Counted from the first letter of the stretch, positions 7,155 to 14,835 are shown. The stretch: 16,203 nt of DNA from Castellaniella sp. UBA6218 (GCA_002421865.1 DISE01000055.1:1-16203), one strand, 5' to 3'. A program made the numbers and translations. Notes: generated by a model from the sequence alone, not told the origin.

Positions 7155-7269
7155 TTCACTACCCGATGATATTGCCCGCGGCCCGCTTCAAAGGCCCTGC
7201 GGCGGAACTGGCCGGAACGCCGGCTGGAACGGCCGGGAGGCGTCCGCTTCCCGGCCGGGCAAGTGTACT
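7155..7269. promoter_or_regulatory. Divergent intergenic region, copper chaperone / thioesterase
   Basis: This 115-bp GC-rich gap must hold the promoters of two divergent genes, but I see no convincing -35/-10 pair on either strand. It contains a perfect inverted repeat, GGCCGGGA (7231-7238) and TCCCGGCC (7249-7256), 14 bp before the thioesterase ATG, and three GGAAC words at 7204, 7214 and 7226. A structured leader close to the start could limit translation of the thioesterase. No copper-regulator site is recognisable to me. Confidence 0.4.
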
Positions 7270-7767
7270 ATGGGCTTTTCGATCCACCCTTGCGCCATGT
7301 CCAAGCCGTCCGAAATCGCCGCATCGCCCGGAGCGCACGACGCCAAGCTCCCCGAGGCACGCATCAGCCTCGAGGCATTCCGTGAGCTGCTGGACCAACT
7401 GCATCCTTTCGCCGCCGTGCTGGGCATCGAGATTCTGGACATCCGGCATGGTCAGGCCACCTTGCGCCTGCCGCCCAACCCGGCCAACCAGCGGCTGGGC
7501 GGCATCGTGGCCGGACCGATGCTGATGGGCCTGGCCGACCTGGCCCTGTACGCAGCCGTGGTCGGCGCCACCGGAGTCGCGGAATCCGTCACCGCCAGCC
7601 TGACGATCAATTTCCTGCGGGGCGCGCCGGCCGGCGGCATCGTGGCCCAGGCCCGGATATTGAAAACCGGCCGCATGACGGCCGGCGAGGCGCTGCTGTT
7701 GCCCGAAGGCGGCGGGGAACCGGTGGCCCAGGTGGTCAGCACCTGGTCGGTCCCCCGGAAAAATTAA
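7270..7767 (+). CDS. PaaI-like hotdog-fold thioesterase
   Basis: A 165-residue cytoplasmic hotdog-fold protein of the PaaI/YdiI thioesterase group, expected to hydrolyse acyl-CoA thioesters. The core runs from HPFAAVLGIEILDIRHGQATL (45-65) through LGGIVAGPMLMGLADLALYAA (77-96) to VTASLTINFLRGAPAGGIVAQARI and the last strand QVVSTWSVPRKN. Asp90 in GLADLAL is the likely catalytic acid. The usual HGG of PaaI enzymes reads LGG here, as in a subgroup with GPxLMxLAD motifs. The start is uncertain: ATG at 7270 or, nine codons later, ATG at 7297 (MSKPSEIAA). Neither has a clear Shine-Dalgarno sequence, and both give a complete domain. The stop codon overlaps the stop codon of the convergent ABC-transporter gene. 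The physiological substrate is unknown. Confidence 0.85.
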   Translation: MGFSIHPCAMSKPSEIAASPGAHDAKLPEARISLEAFRELLDQLHPFAAVLGIEILDIRHGQATLRLPPNPANQRLGGIVAGPMLMGLADLALYAAVVGATGVAESVTASLTINFLRGAPAGGIVAQARILKTGRMTAGEALLLPEGGGEPVAQVVSTWSVPRKN

Positions 7768-8849
7768 TTCTTCGTCAGTTTCCCGACCACACCTTCGACG
7801 TAGTAGTCCATGGCGTTCAGGCCCTTGTCGTCCAGGGCGCCCTCGGCCAGCACCACCTTGCCCTCATTGGTCTTGATCGGCGCAGCGAAAACGTTCAAGG
7901 CGCCGTTCGCGATGGCGTCTTCCTTGGCCTTGAGGTCGGCTTTCAGGGCGTCGTCCACGGCCGGACCGAAGCCTTCGAGGGCAACCATGCCTTCCTTGAA
8001 GCCGCCCCAGACCTGATCGGATTTCCAGGTGCCATCCAGCACCGCCTGAGCCTCGCGGGTGAAATACGGGCCCCAATGGTGGGTGACGGCGGCCAACTGG
8101 GCGTGCGGGCCGAATTTCAGCATGTCGGAATGGTAGGCGATGGCCCACTTGCCGCGTTCCTCGGCCGCCTGCACGGCGGCGGTCGAATCGGTGTGGTGCG
8201 TCACGATGTCCGCGCCCTGGTCAAGCAGCGCCAGCGCGGCGTCGCGTTCCTTGCCCGGGTCGAACCAGCTGTTGACCATGATGACGCGCACCGTGGCGTC
8301 GGGCTTGACGCTGCGCAGGCCGCGCGTAAAGGCGTTGATGCCCTGCAGAACCTCGGGGATCGGGTAGGCGCCCACATAGCCCACCACGCCGGTCTGGGTC
8401 TTGTGCCCGGCCAGGATGCCGGCCACATAGCGCGCCTGGTAGAAGCGTGCATTCGTGGTGGCAACGTTCGGCGCGGTCTTGTAGCCGGTGGAGTGCACGA
8501 ATTTCACGTCCGGGAACTGCTTGGCGACCTTGATGGTCGGGTTCATATAGCCAAAGGACGTGGTGAAGATCAGCTTGTTGCCCTGCTGGGCCAGGTCGCG
8601 GATGACGCGCTCGGCGTCGGCGCCCTCGGGCACGTCCTCGACGAACTGGGTCTTGACCTTGTCGCCCAGTTGCTGCTCCATGTATTTGCGGCCCAGGTCC
8701 TGCTGCCAGGACCAGCCGGCCTCTCCCACAGGGCTGACGTAGACGAAGCCGATCTTCAGGGGCTCCTGGGCGGCGGCGGGACCGGCGGCCCAGAGGGACG
8801 CCGCGGCGGTGGCGGCCGCCAGGGTTTGACGAATCAGGCGAGTTTTCAT
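7764..8849 (-). CDS. BMP-family ABC transporter substrate-binding lipoprotein-like protein
   Basis: A 361-residue periplasmic binding protein of the BMP/Med/PnrA family, the ligand receptor of the ABC importer encoded just upstream on the same strand. The signal peptide MKTRLIRQ plus a hydrophobic core ends near GPAAA (about residue 27). There is no lipobox Cys, so it is a soluble periplasmic protein, unlike many Gram-positive relatives. Mature sequence begins EPLKIGFVYVSPVGEAGWSW and continues with family blocks LIFTTSFGYMNP, GYVGAYPIPEVLQGINAFTRG, DIVTHHTDSTAAVQAAEERG and AIAYHSDM. Known relatives bind purine nucleosides, but the binding residues differ enough that the ligand is not assignable. 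ATG at 8849 is preferred over an upstream in-frame codon (8873): it begins a proper signal peptide and has GGAGA eight bases before it. It is last in the operon, 27 bp after the permease gene. Confidence 0.92.
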   Translation of the reverse strand: MKTRLIRQTLAAATAAASLWAAGPAAAQEPLKIGFVYVSPVGEAGWSWQQDLGRKYMEQQLGDKVKTQFVEDVPEGADAERVIRDLAQQGNKLIFTTSFGYMNPTIKVAKQFPDVKFVHSTGYKTAPNVATTNARFYQARYVAGILAGHKTQTGVVGYVGAYPIPEVLQGINAFTRGLRSVKPDATVRVIMVNSWFDPGKERDAALALLDQGADIVTHHTDSTAAVQAAEERGKWAIAYHSDMLKFGPHAQLAAVTHHWGPYFTREAQAVLDGTWKSDQVWGGFKEGMVALEGFGPAVDDALKADLKAKEDAIANGALNVFAAPIKTNEGKVVLAEGALDDKGLNAMDYYVEGVVGKLTKN

Positions 8850-8876
8850 GGGGAGGGTCTCCGTGGACGACAACGA

Positions 8877-9794
8877 TCAGTGATTGGGATTGAACACGCG
8901 CCCCAGGGACGCGGGCATGTTGATGCGGATCCAGTTCACGTTGCGCGAGATCAGGACCAGCACCAGGATGGTGGCCAGGTAGGGCAGCATCGACAGCAAT
9001 TGGGAAGCGATCGGCACACCCAGCGCCTGCATGTGGAAGGTCAGGATGGTGATGCCCCCGAACAGATACGCGCCGACCAGCACCCGCAGCGGACGCCAGG
9101 TGGCGAACGGCGTCAACGCCAGGGCGATCCAGCCGCGGCCGGCGACCATGTTCTCGACCCACATTGGTGTGTAGACCAGCGACATGAAGGCGCCGGCCAG
9201 GCCGCAGCAGGCCCCGCCGAACAGCAGCGCCGCCAGGCGGATCCGGCGCACCGGGTAGCCCAGGGCATGGGCGGATTCGGGGGATTCGCCCACCGCGCGC
9301 AGGATCAGCCCGGCGCGCGTGCGGTACAGGAACCAGGTCAGGCCGGCGGCCAGCGCCAGGGCGCCGTAGACCAGGGGATGGTGCTGAAAGAGGGCCGGGC
9401 CGACGAAGGGCAGATCGGCCAGACCCGGCACCGACCAGGAAAACGCCTTGATCGTGGCGCCGACATAGGGCATGCCGATGAAGGCGGAGAGCCCGACGCC
9501 GAACAGCGACAGGGCCAGGCCGCAAGCGACCTGATTGGCCCCCAGCCAGACCACCAGCCACGCGAACAGGCCGGCCAGCAGCGCGCCGGCCGCGGCACCG
9601 GCCAGGAACCCCAGTCCGGTGCTGCCGGATTGCACGGTCACGGCGAAACCCAGTGCCGCCGCCACCAGCATCATGCCTTCGGAACCCAGATTGATGACGC
9701 CGGATTTCTCGTTCACGAGCAGCCCCAGGGCCGCCAGCATCAGCGGCGTGCCGGCGTTCATGGCGGCCGCGATCAGAGGAGCCAATACGTCCAT
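8877..9794 (-). CDS. ABC transporter permease, NupQ/BMP type (second permease)
   Basis: A 305-residue inner-membrane permease of the BPD_transp_2 (LivH/RbsC-like) superfamily, forming half of the membrane channel of the BMP importer. The signature near the N-terminus, NEKSGVINLGSEGMMLVAAALGFA, is the form found in the NupQ/YufQ partner of nucleoside importers. The cytoplasmic coupling region RAVGESPESAHALGYPVRRIR (about 170-190) contacts the ATPase in this family. About eight to ten hydrophobic segments are evident. The ATG at 9794 gives MDVLAPLIAAAMNAGTPLMLAALG, a normal start. It lies two bases downstream of the stop of the other permease gene. Confidence 0.93.
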   Translation of the reverse strand: MDVLAPLIAAAMNAGTPLMLAALGLLVNEKSGVINLGSEGMMLVAAALGFAVTVQSGSTGLGFLAGAAAGALLAGLFAWLVVWLGANQVACGLALSLFGVGLSAFIGMPYVGATIKAFSWSVPGLADLPFVGPALFQHHPLVYGALALAAGLTWFLYRTRAGLILRAVGESPESAHALGYPVRRIRLAALLFGGACCGLAGAFMSLVYTPMWVENMVAGRGWIALALTPFATWRPLRVLVGAYLFGGITILTFHMQALGVPIASQLLSMLPYLATILVLVLISRNVNWIRINMPASLGRVFNPNH

Positions 9795-9796
9795 GG

Positions 9797-10861
9797 TCAG
9801 CGTCTCCAGCGCAGGCGTTGATGGATCAGGACATCGCAGGCCAGCAGCGAGAACAGCAGGATGCCCTGGAAAATGCCGGTGATGGCTTCCGGCATGCCCA
9901 GCCGCGTCTGGGACAGTTCGCCGCCGATGTAGAACAGGGCCATGACGAAACTGGCGAAGATCACGCCGATGGGATGCAGCCGCCCCACGAAGGCGACGAT
10001 GATGGCGGCGAAGCCGTAGCCCGGCGAGACCGAAGGCGTGAGCTGGCCGATCGGGCCCATGATTTCACAGGCTCCGGCCACGCCCGCCAGGGCGCCGGAA
10101 CCCAGCATGCAGCCCCACAGCGCGCGGCGCGAGGAGAAGCCGGCGTAACGCGCGGCGAGCGGCGCCAGACCGCCCACCGTCAGGCGATAGCCGGCGAACA
10201 GGCGCGACAGCAGCAGCCAGGCCGCCAATGCCGCGACCAGCGCCAGGCCAAAGCCCAGGTGCAGGCGCGTGCCAGGCCAAACCGGGAGCAGGAAGCCGTC
10301 GTCGAACAGCCTGGACTGGGGAAAGCCGAAACCATCGGGATCGCGCATCACGCCATGCACCAGATAGCTGAGCAGCAGTTGCGCCACGTACACCAGCATC
10401 AGCGACACCAGGATCTCGTTGGCGTGATAGCGGTCGCGCAGCCAGGCCACCAGCGCCGCCCAGGCCGCGCCGCCCAGGGCGCCGGCCAGCAACGCCAGCG
10501 CGATCATCAGCGGTCCGCCTCCACCGCCCGTCCCGTCGTCGAAACGCAGGATGAACGCGCCGGCCACGATCGCCCCGACGACCAGTTGGCCTTCCGCCCC
10601 GATATTGAAGATATTGGCCCGGAAGCACAGCGCCAGGCCCACCGCGCACAGCAGCAGCGGCGCCATCTTGACGCCGATCTCGGCCCAGCCGTGCGCGCTG
10701 GCGAGCGGCTCGACGAAAAAGACGGCCAGACCGTCCAGGGGCGGCTTGCCCACGGCCATGAACATGAGCACGCCGCACAGGGCCGTCAGCGCGACCGCCA
10801 TCAGAGGCGACAGCCACACCATCCGGCGCGAAGGCTCGGCGCGAGGGATGAGTTCAAGCAT
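9797..10861 (-). CDS. ABC transporter permease, NupP/BMP type (first permease)
   Basis: A 354-residue inner-membrane permease, the partner of the other permease in a heterodimeric channel. The motif FRANIFNIGAEGQLVVGAIVAGAF is diagnostic of the NupP/YufP type. The C-terminal half has GYGFAAIIVAFVGRLHPIGVIFASFVMALFYIGG. The ATG at 10861 overlaps the end of the ATPase gene by eight bases, and GGAGG lies six bases before it. This start is therefore preferred over an in-frame upstream ATG at 10912, inside the ATPase gene, that would add 17 residues rich in Arg and Pro. The overlap implies translational coupling with the ATPase. Confidence 0.93.
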   Translation of the reverse strand: MLELIPRAEPSRRMVWLSPLMAVALTALCGVLMFMAVGKPPLDGLAVFFVEPLASAHGWAEIGVKMAPLLLCAVGLALCFRANIFNIGAEGQLVVGAIVAGAFILRFDDGTGGGGGPLMIALALLAGALGGAAWAALVAWLRDRYHANEILVSLMLVYVAQLLLSYLVHGVMRDPDGFGFPQSRLFDDGFLLPVWPGTRLHLGFGLALVAALAAWLLLSRLFAGYRLTVGGLAPLAARYAGFSSRRALWGCMLGSGALAGVAGACEIMGPIGQLTPSVSPGYGFAAIIVAFVGRLHPIGVIFASFVMALFYIGGELSQTRLGMPEAITGIFQGILLFSLLACDVLIHQRLRWRR

Positions 10862-12407
10862 GGGCGGCCTCCGGGACGGCGTGGCCGGCGGGCGATCCGG
10901 CCGCGTCGGCACCTGGCCACAGGCCGCTCATCCACTGGCCGATCCGTTCACGCGAGGCCTCGGCACGGTCGAGAGAGGGCGACAAGCGCCCCTTGGCCAG
11001 GACGACCAGGCGGTCGGACAGCTCGAACAATTCGTCCAGTTCCTCGGAAATCAGCAGGATGGCGCAGCCCGCGTCGCGCAGCGCCAGGAGTTCGCCCCGG
11101 ATCTGTGCCGACGCGCCCACGTCCACGCCCCAGGTGGGTTGGGCGATGATCAGCAGCCGGGGCTGGCGCACGACCTCGCGGCCGACGATGTATTTCTGCA
11201 GGTTGCCTCCCGAGAGGCTGCCGGCCAGGGCCTGGGGACCGGGCGCCTTGACGCGAAAACGTTCGATGATGTCTTCCGTGATGCGGCGCACGGCACCGGC
11301 ACGGATCCAGCCATGCCGGACTGTGTCCGGCCCCTGGTGGGACAGCAGCAGGTTGCGCGCCAGGGACAGTTCGGGCACCGCGCCGCGACCCAGGCGTTCC
11401 TCGGGCACGAAGGCCATGCCGCGCGTGCGCCGCCGGGCCGACGAGTGATGGCCGACCGGCTGGCCATCGAACAGGATGCTGTCCGGCGCCGCGCGTGTGT
11501 CCTCGCCCGAGAGCACGCCCATCAGTTCCTGCTGGCCGTTGCCGGACACGCCCGCCACGCCCAGGATCTCTCCTGCGTGCAGGTCGAAGCCGATGTCCGC
11601 CAGCGGCGTGGCGAAAGGATGCGCGGGCGGCAGGCTCAGGCCGCGCACCTGGAGCAGCAGCGGCCCGGCCGCGTGCGCACGGTGTTCGTGCACGGGCAGG
11701 TCGGTGCCGATCATCAGGCGCGACAGGCTGGCCTCGGTTTCCTGGCGCGGGTCGCAGACCCCGGTCACCCGGCCAGCGCGCATCACGGTGCAGCGATGGC
11801 ACAAGGCGCGGATCTCGTCGAGCTTGTGGCTGATGTACAGGATGCTGCAGCCTTCGGCCGCCAGTTGGCGCAGGACGTCGAACAGGCGCAGCACCGCCTG
11901 CGGCGTGAGCACCGAGGTCGGTTCGTCAAGGATCAGCAGGCGGGGCTTTCCGAGCAGGGCGCGCACGATCTCGACACGCTGGCGCTCACCCACCGACAGG
12001 GTATGGACGTGGCGGCGCGGCTCAACGTCCAGGCCATATTGCGCCGCCGTTTCTGTGATGCGTTTTTCGAGAGCCTGCATGTCCGTGTCCGGCGGCAGGC
12101 CCAGGGCGATGTTTTCCGCCACCGTCAGGGTGTCGAACAGGGAAAAATGCTGGAACACCATGCCGAGGCCCAGGGCCCGCGCCGCCGCCGGGTTGGCGAT
12201 CCGGACTTCCTGGCCGTCCCAATGAACCGTGCCTTCATCCGGCCGGACCACCCCGTAGATGATTTTCATCAAGGTGGACTTGCCAGCGCCGTTTTCGCCC
12301 AGAATGGCATGGATCTCGCCCGGTTCGACGGCCAGATCGACCGCGTCATTGGCCCGGACCGCCGGGTAGGATTTGCTGATATTTCGTAAGGCCAGTCGCG
12401 GGGGCAT
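10854..12407 (-). CDS. ABC transporter ATP-binding protein, tandem-domain NupO/BMP type
   Basis: A 517-residue protein with two fused ABC nucleotide-binding domains, the energy-coupling subunit of the importer. Domain 1 (about 5-240) is intact: Walker A GENGAGKST at 37-45, Q-loop Gln86, signature LSVGE at 137-141, Walker B LLILDE at 157-162 and switch His194. Domain 2 (about 252-495) is degenerate: the Walker A position reads GVSGNGQQE (286-294) without Lys, and Walker B reads LLIIAQ (418-423), with Asp to Ala and the catalytic Glu to Gln. Its signature LSGGN (398-402) is good, so it completes the active site with domain 1. This asymmetry is common in the family. ATG at 12407 (MPPRLALRNISKSYP) is preferred to 12440 because AGGA lies seven bases upstream and the domain starts at once. 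First gene of the operon. Confidence 0.94.
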   Translation of the reverse strand: MPPRLALRNISKSYPAVRANDAVDLAVEPGEIHAILGENGAGKSTLMKIIYGVVRPDEGTVHWDGQEVRIANPAAARALGLGMVFQHFSLFDTLTVAENIALGLPPDTDMQALEKRITETAAQYGLDVEPRRHVHTLSVGERQRVEIVRALLGKPRLLILDEPTSVLTPQAVLRLFDVLRQLAAEGCSILYISHKLDEIRALCHRCTVMRAGRVTGVCDPRQETEASLSRLMIGTDLPVHEHRAHAAGPLLLQVRGLSLPPAHPFATPLADIGFDLHAGEILGVAGVSGNGQQELMGVLSGEDTRAAPDSILFDGQPVGHHSSARRRTRGMAFVPEERLGRGAVPELSLARNLLLSHQGPDTVRHGWIRAGAVRRITEDIIERFRVKAPGPQALAGSLSGGNLQKYIVGREVVRQPRLLIIAQPTWGVDVGASAQIRGELLALRDAGCAILLISEELDELFELSDRLVVLAKGRLSPSLDRAEASRERIGQWMSGLWPGADAAGSPAGHAVPEAAHA

Positions 12408-12639
12408 GCAGGCATCCTGTTCGAATCGTTCGTGAAACACCCGGGATGCGAAAAATTCTACTCAGGATGCGCGGGGCCACCTAAAGGGGATAAACCCCTA
12501 GCCTGGCCGGGCGCGCGCGACCCGACTCCGCCGCGCCAGAGGGGCGGCAGACGGAGAATACCGGAACATCACTCGATATGAATGGCCGGTATTATTGCAT
12601 GATGATGATGTGCCGTGCCCGGTGCGATGCCGGGTTCAT
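12408..12639. promoter_or_regulatory. Control region upstream of the ABC operon
   Basis: This 232-bp stretch holds no credible gene. On the minus strand it is the leader of the ABC operon; leuE ends into it with no intrinsic terminator that I can see. Three structures stand out. A TAGAAT hexamer on the minus strand (12455-12460) could be a -10 element, but no good -35 accompanies it. Just upstream, AGGGG and CCCCT flank ATAAA (12485-12499), within CTA...TAG. Farther out, AATACCGG (12557-12564) and CCGGTATT (12586-12593) form a perfect 8-bp inverted repeat with a 21-base spacer. A short CCCGG/CCGGG hairpin (12618-12634) follows the leuE stop without a T-run. No known riboswitch was recognised. 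Confidence 0.5.
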
Positions 12640-13275
12640 TCAGGCCTCAAAGGCCATGCGCCCGGCGAACCACAGAAACAGCACGCCCACCAGCCCGCTG
12701 CCGGCGCGCGCCAGGCCCTGGCGCCGCCGGAACGCGGCCGCCAGGCGCGAACCGCCGAAGATCAGGACGGACAGGTACGCGGCGCTGCAGATCTGCAGGA
12801 TGGTCGCCAGGATCAGGAAGGACAGCGCGGGATGCGGATACGCCGGATCGACGAACTGGACGAAAAACGACAGCAGGAAGAGGATGGCCTTGGGATTGAG
12901 CAGGCTGAGCAGCAGGGCCTTGCGAAAGGGGCTGCCCGGGCCGCCGGCGACCGTGTGCACTTGCGCCGGCGCCGGCCGCCAGGCCGACATCAGCAGCCGG
13001 ATCCCGAGGTACGTCAGGTACACCGCCCCGGCGGCCTTGAGCGCGATGAACACCATGGGCAGCAGCCGCAGCACCGACGCCGCGCCCGCCGCCGTCAGGG
13101 TCATCAGGATGGAATCGCCGACAAACACCCCGAAGGCGGCCTGGTAGCCGGCGCGCACGCCGCGCCCGGCCCCGGTGGCGAGCACGAAGAGGGAATTCGG
13201 TCCCGGCAGCAGAACGATGAAGACCGTCCCGGCAAGGTAGGTCCAGACGTCCAACACACCATATTGCGCCAGCAT
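12640..13275 (-). CDS. leuE: LeuE-like amino-acid (leucine) efflux transporter, LysE/RhtB family
   Basis: A 211-residue inner-membrane exporter of the LysE/RhtB family. It resembles E. coli LeuE (YeaS), which exports leucine and some analogues, along its whole length as recalled. The N-terminus (YGVLDVWTYLAGTVFIVLLPGPNSLFVL) has the family motif PGPN at 24-27. GVFVGDSILM (49-58), YLTYLGIRLLMSAW (86-99), LSLLNPKAILFLLSFFVQFVD (124-143, NPKA at 127-130) and the final GLVGVLFLWFAGRMA match in order. About six hydrophobic helices are visible. GAGG seven bases before the ATG supports the start. The gene lies 48 bp after the CoA-transferase gene on the same strand, so the two might be co-transcribed. 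The exact substrate is inferred from similarity only. Confidence 0.88.
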   Translation of the reverse strand: MLAQYGVLDVWTYLAGTVFIVLLPGPNSLFVLATGAGRGVRAGYQAAFGVFVGDSILMTLTAAGAASVLRLLPMVFIALKAAGAVYLTYLGIRLLMSAWRPAPAQVHTVAGGPGSPFRKALLLSLLNPKAILFLLSFFVQFVDPAYPHPALSFLILATILQICSAAYLSVLIFGGSRLAAAFRRRQGLARAGSGLVGVLFLWFAGRMAFEA

Positions 13276-13299
13276 GACAGGCCTCGCTACCGGGGAGAT

Positions 13300-13316
13300 G
13301 GCGATATTCTATCGCC
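13300..13316. other. Hairpin between the CoA-transferase gene and leuE
   Basis: GGCGATA (13300-13306) and TATCGCC (13310-13316) form a perfect 7-bp stem with a three-base loop in the 48-bp gap. No T-run follows on either strand, so it is not a canonical terminator. Read on the minus strand it contains TAGAAT, a possible -10 hexamer for leuE, though without a visible -35. It could therefore be an operator over a leuE promoter, or a weak processing or termination site between the two genes. Confidence 0.4.
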
Positions 13317-13323
13317 GCCGCGA

Positions 13324-14832
13324 TCAGGCGCAGTCCATCGACTCGGCGACGCGCATCGACCCGGTGGCGGCATGCCGCTCGTGCCAGGACAGTGCCTCGC
13401 CGATGAGATGCGGCGTATGGCCGCCCCGGGCACAGGCGCGGCGGAAGTAGTCCATCAGCGCGTCCCGGTAGTCCGGATGCGCGCAGCACTCGATGATGCG
13501 TGGCGCGCGCTCCCGTGGCGCCAGATAGCGCAGGTCGGCCAGCCCCCACTCGGTCACCAGGATGTCCACATCGTGCTCGGTATGGTCCACATGGGCCACC
13601 ATCGGCACGACGCTGGAGATGTCGCCGCCCTTGGCCACCGACTTGCTCACGAAAATCGACAGGTGGGCATGGCGGGCAAAGTCGCCCGAGCCGCCGATGC
13701 CGTTCATCATCCGGGTACCGCCGACATGCGTGGAATTCACGTTGCCGTAGAGGTCGAACTCCAGCGCCGTGTTGATGGCGATGACACCCAGGCGGCGCAC
13801 GATCTCGCAATGATTGCTGATTTCCTGGGGACGCAGCACGATCCGCCGGGCATATTCGTCCAGGCGCTCCATGAAGCGCCGGTACACAGGTTCCGACAAG
13901 GTGATCGACGAAGCCGAGGCGAAGGACACGCGACCCGCGTCGATCAGGGCGATGGCGCTGTCCTGGAGGACTTCGGAGTACATCCGCAGGTCGCGGAACG
14001 GCGCGTCCACCAGTCCGTGCACGACCGCATTGGCGATGGTGCCGATGCCGACCTGAAGCGGCAGCAGCGTGTCCGGCAGGCGGCCGGCGGCCACCTCGCC
14101 CTCCAGAAAGCCGATGATGTGGCGGGCGATCGCCCGGGTGTCCTCATCGGGCGGCTGGACGTTGGAAGGACTGTCGGGATGGCCGGTGACGACGATGGCC
14201 GCGATGCGCGACGGATCGACGGGGATCGACGTCGTGCCGATACGCTGATCCGGCCTGGTCAAGGGAATGGGCTTGCGCCCGGGCCGGTCCTCGGGCAGAT
14301 AGATATCGTGCAGGCCCATCAGGCTCATGGGCATGCTGGTGTTCAACTCGACGATCACCTGATCGGCCTGAGCGACGAAACTGGCGGAATTGCCGACGGA
14401 CATGGATGGCACGATGCCGCCGTCCGGCAGAATGGCGACCGCCTCGACCACGGCGATGTCGATCTTCGGCAGATGACCCACGCGCAGTTGTTCCACAGTC
14501 TCGGACAAATGCTGATCGATGAACATGACCCGCCCTTCGTTGATCGCTCGGCGCAGCCGGGCGTCGGACTGGAACGGCAGGCGGCGCGCCAGCAATCCGG
14601 CATCGGCCATGAGGCCATCGCTGTCGTTGCCCAGCGACGCGCCCGTGACCAGGTTCAGCCGCAAGGATTCATGCCGGGCACGCTCCGCCAGCGCGGCGGG
14701 AAGGGCTTTGCAGTCCCCGGCGCGGGTGAAGCCGCTCATCCCGACCGTCATGCCGTCGCGAAACAGGTCGGCGGCTTGCGCCGCCGTCATGATCCTGCGT
14801 TCAAGCCCGGCGCATTGCAGGCGCTCCATCAT
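13324..14832 (-). CDS. Acetyl-CoA hydrolase / succinyl-CoA:acetate CoA-transferase family protein
   Basis: A class I CoA-transferase of about 502 residues, of the family that includes AarC, Cat1 and Ach1. Such enzymes move CoA between acetate and succinate or a similar acid through a glutamyl-CoA intermediate, in the cytoplasm. Key blocks are GMSGFTRAGDCKALP near residue 35, VGIGTIANAVVHGL (262-275), and MYSEVLQDS with the expected catalytic Glu near 288. The long run ALEFDLYGNVNSTHVGGT (about 357-374) and MMNGIGGSGDFAR (376-388) follow. The end (HPDYRDALMDYFRRA) is full length. The gene opens with three consecutive ATG codons (14835, 14832, 14829). AGGAG lies 3, 6 or 9 bases before them, so the second or third is the better start. 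The acyl substrate cannot be read from the sequence. It is divergent from the LysR gene, its likely regulator. Confidence 0.92.
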   Translation of the reverse strand: MMERLQCAGLERRIMTAAQAADLFRDGMTVGMSGFTRAGDCKALPAALAERARHESLRLNLVTGASLGNDSDGLMADAGLLARRLPFQSDARLRRAINEGRVMFIDQHLSETVEQLRVGHLPKIDIAVVEAVAILPDGGIVPSMSVGNSASFVAQADQVIVELNTSMPMSLMGLHDIYLPEDRPGRKPIPLTRPDQRIGTTSIPVDPSRIAAIVVTGHPDSPSNVQPPDEDTRAIARHIIGFLEGEVAAGRLPDTLLPLQVGIGTIANAVVHGLVDAPFRDLRMYSEVLQDSAIALIDAGRVSFASASSITLSEPVYRRFMERLDEYARRIVLRPQEISNHCEIVRRLGVIAINTALEFDLYGNVNSTHVGGTRMMNGIGGSGDFARHAHLSIFVSKSVAKGGDISSVVPMVAHVDHTEHDVDILVTEWGLADLRYLAPRERAPRIIECCAHPDYRDALMDYFRRACARGGHTPHLIGEALSWHERHAATGSMRVAESMDCA

Positions 14833-14835
14833 CAT

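Noticed and set aside
8076..9821. A 581-codon plus-strand open frame antisense to the binding protein and permease genes
   Set aside because: Low-complexity Gly/Gln/His/Arg composition and no ribosome-binding site; the minus-strand genes explain the sequence fully.
10551..12389. A 612-codon plus-strand open frame antisense to the ABC ATPase and permease genes
   Set aside because: Shadow of a codon-biased high-GC gene; no recognisable motifs, and it crosses the boundary of two well-identified genes.
12598..12610. Short ATG repeat (four ATG words in a row) as a start or microsatellite
   Set aside because: Too short to be a meaningful repeat; the frames it opens are antisense to leuE and show no protein family.
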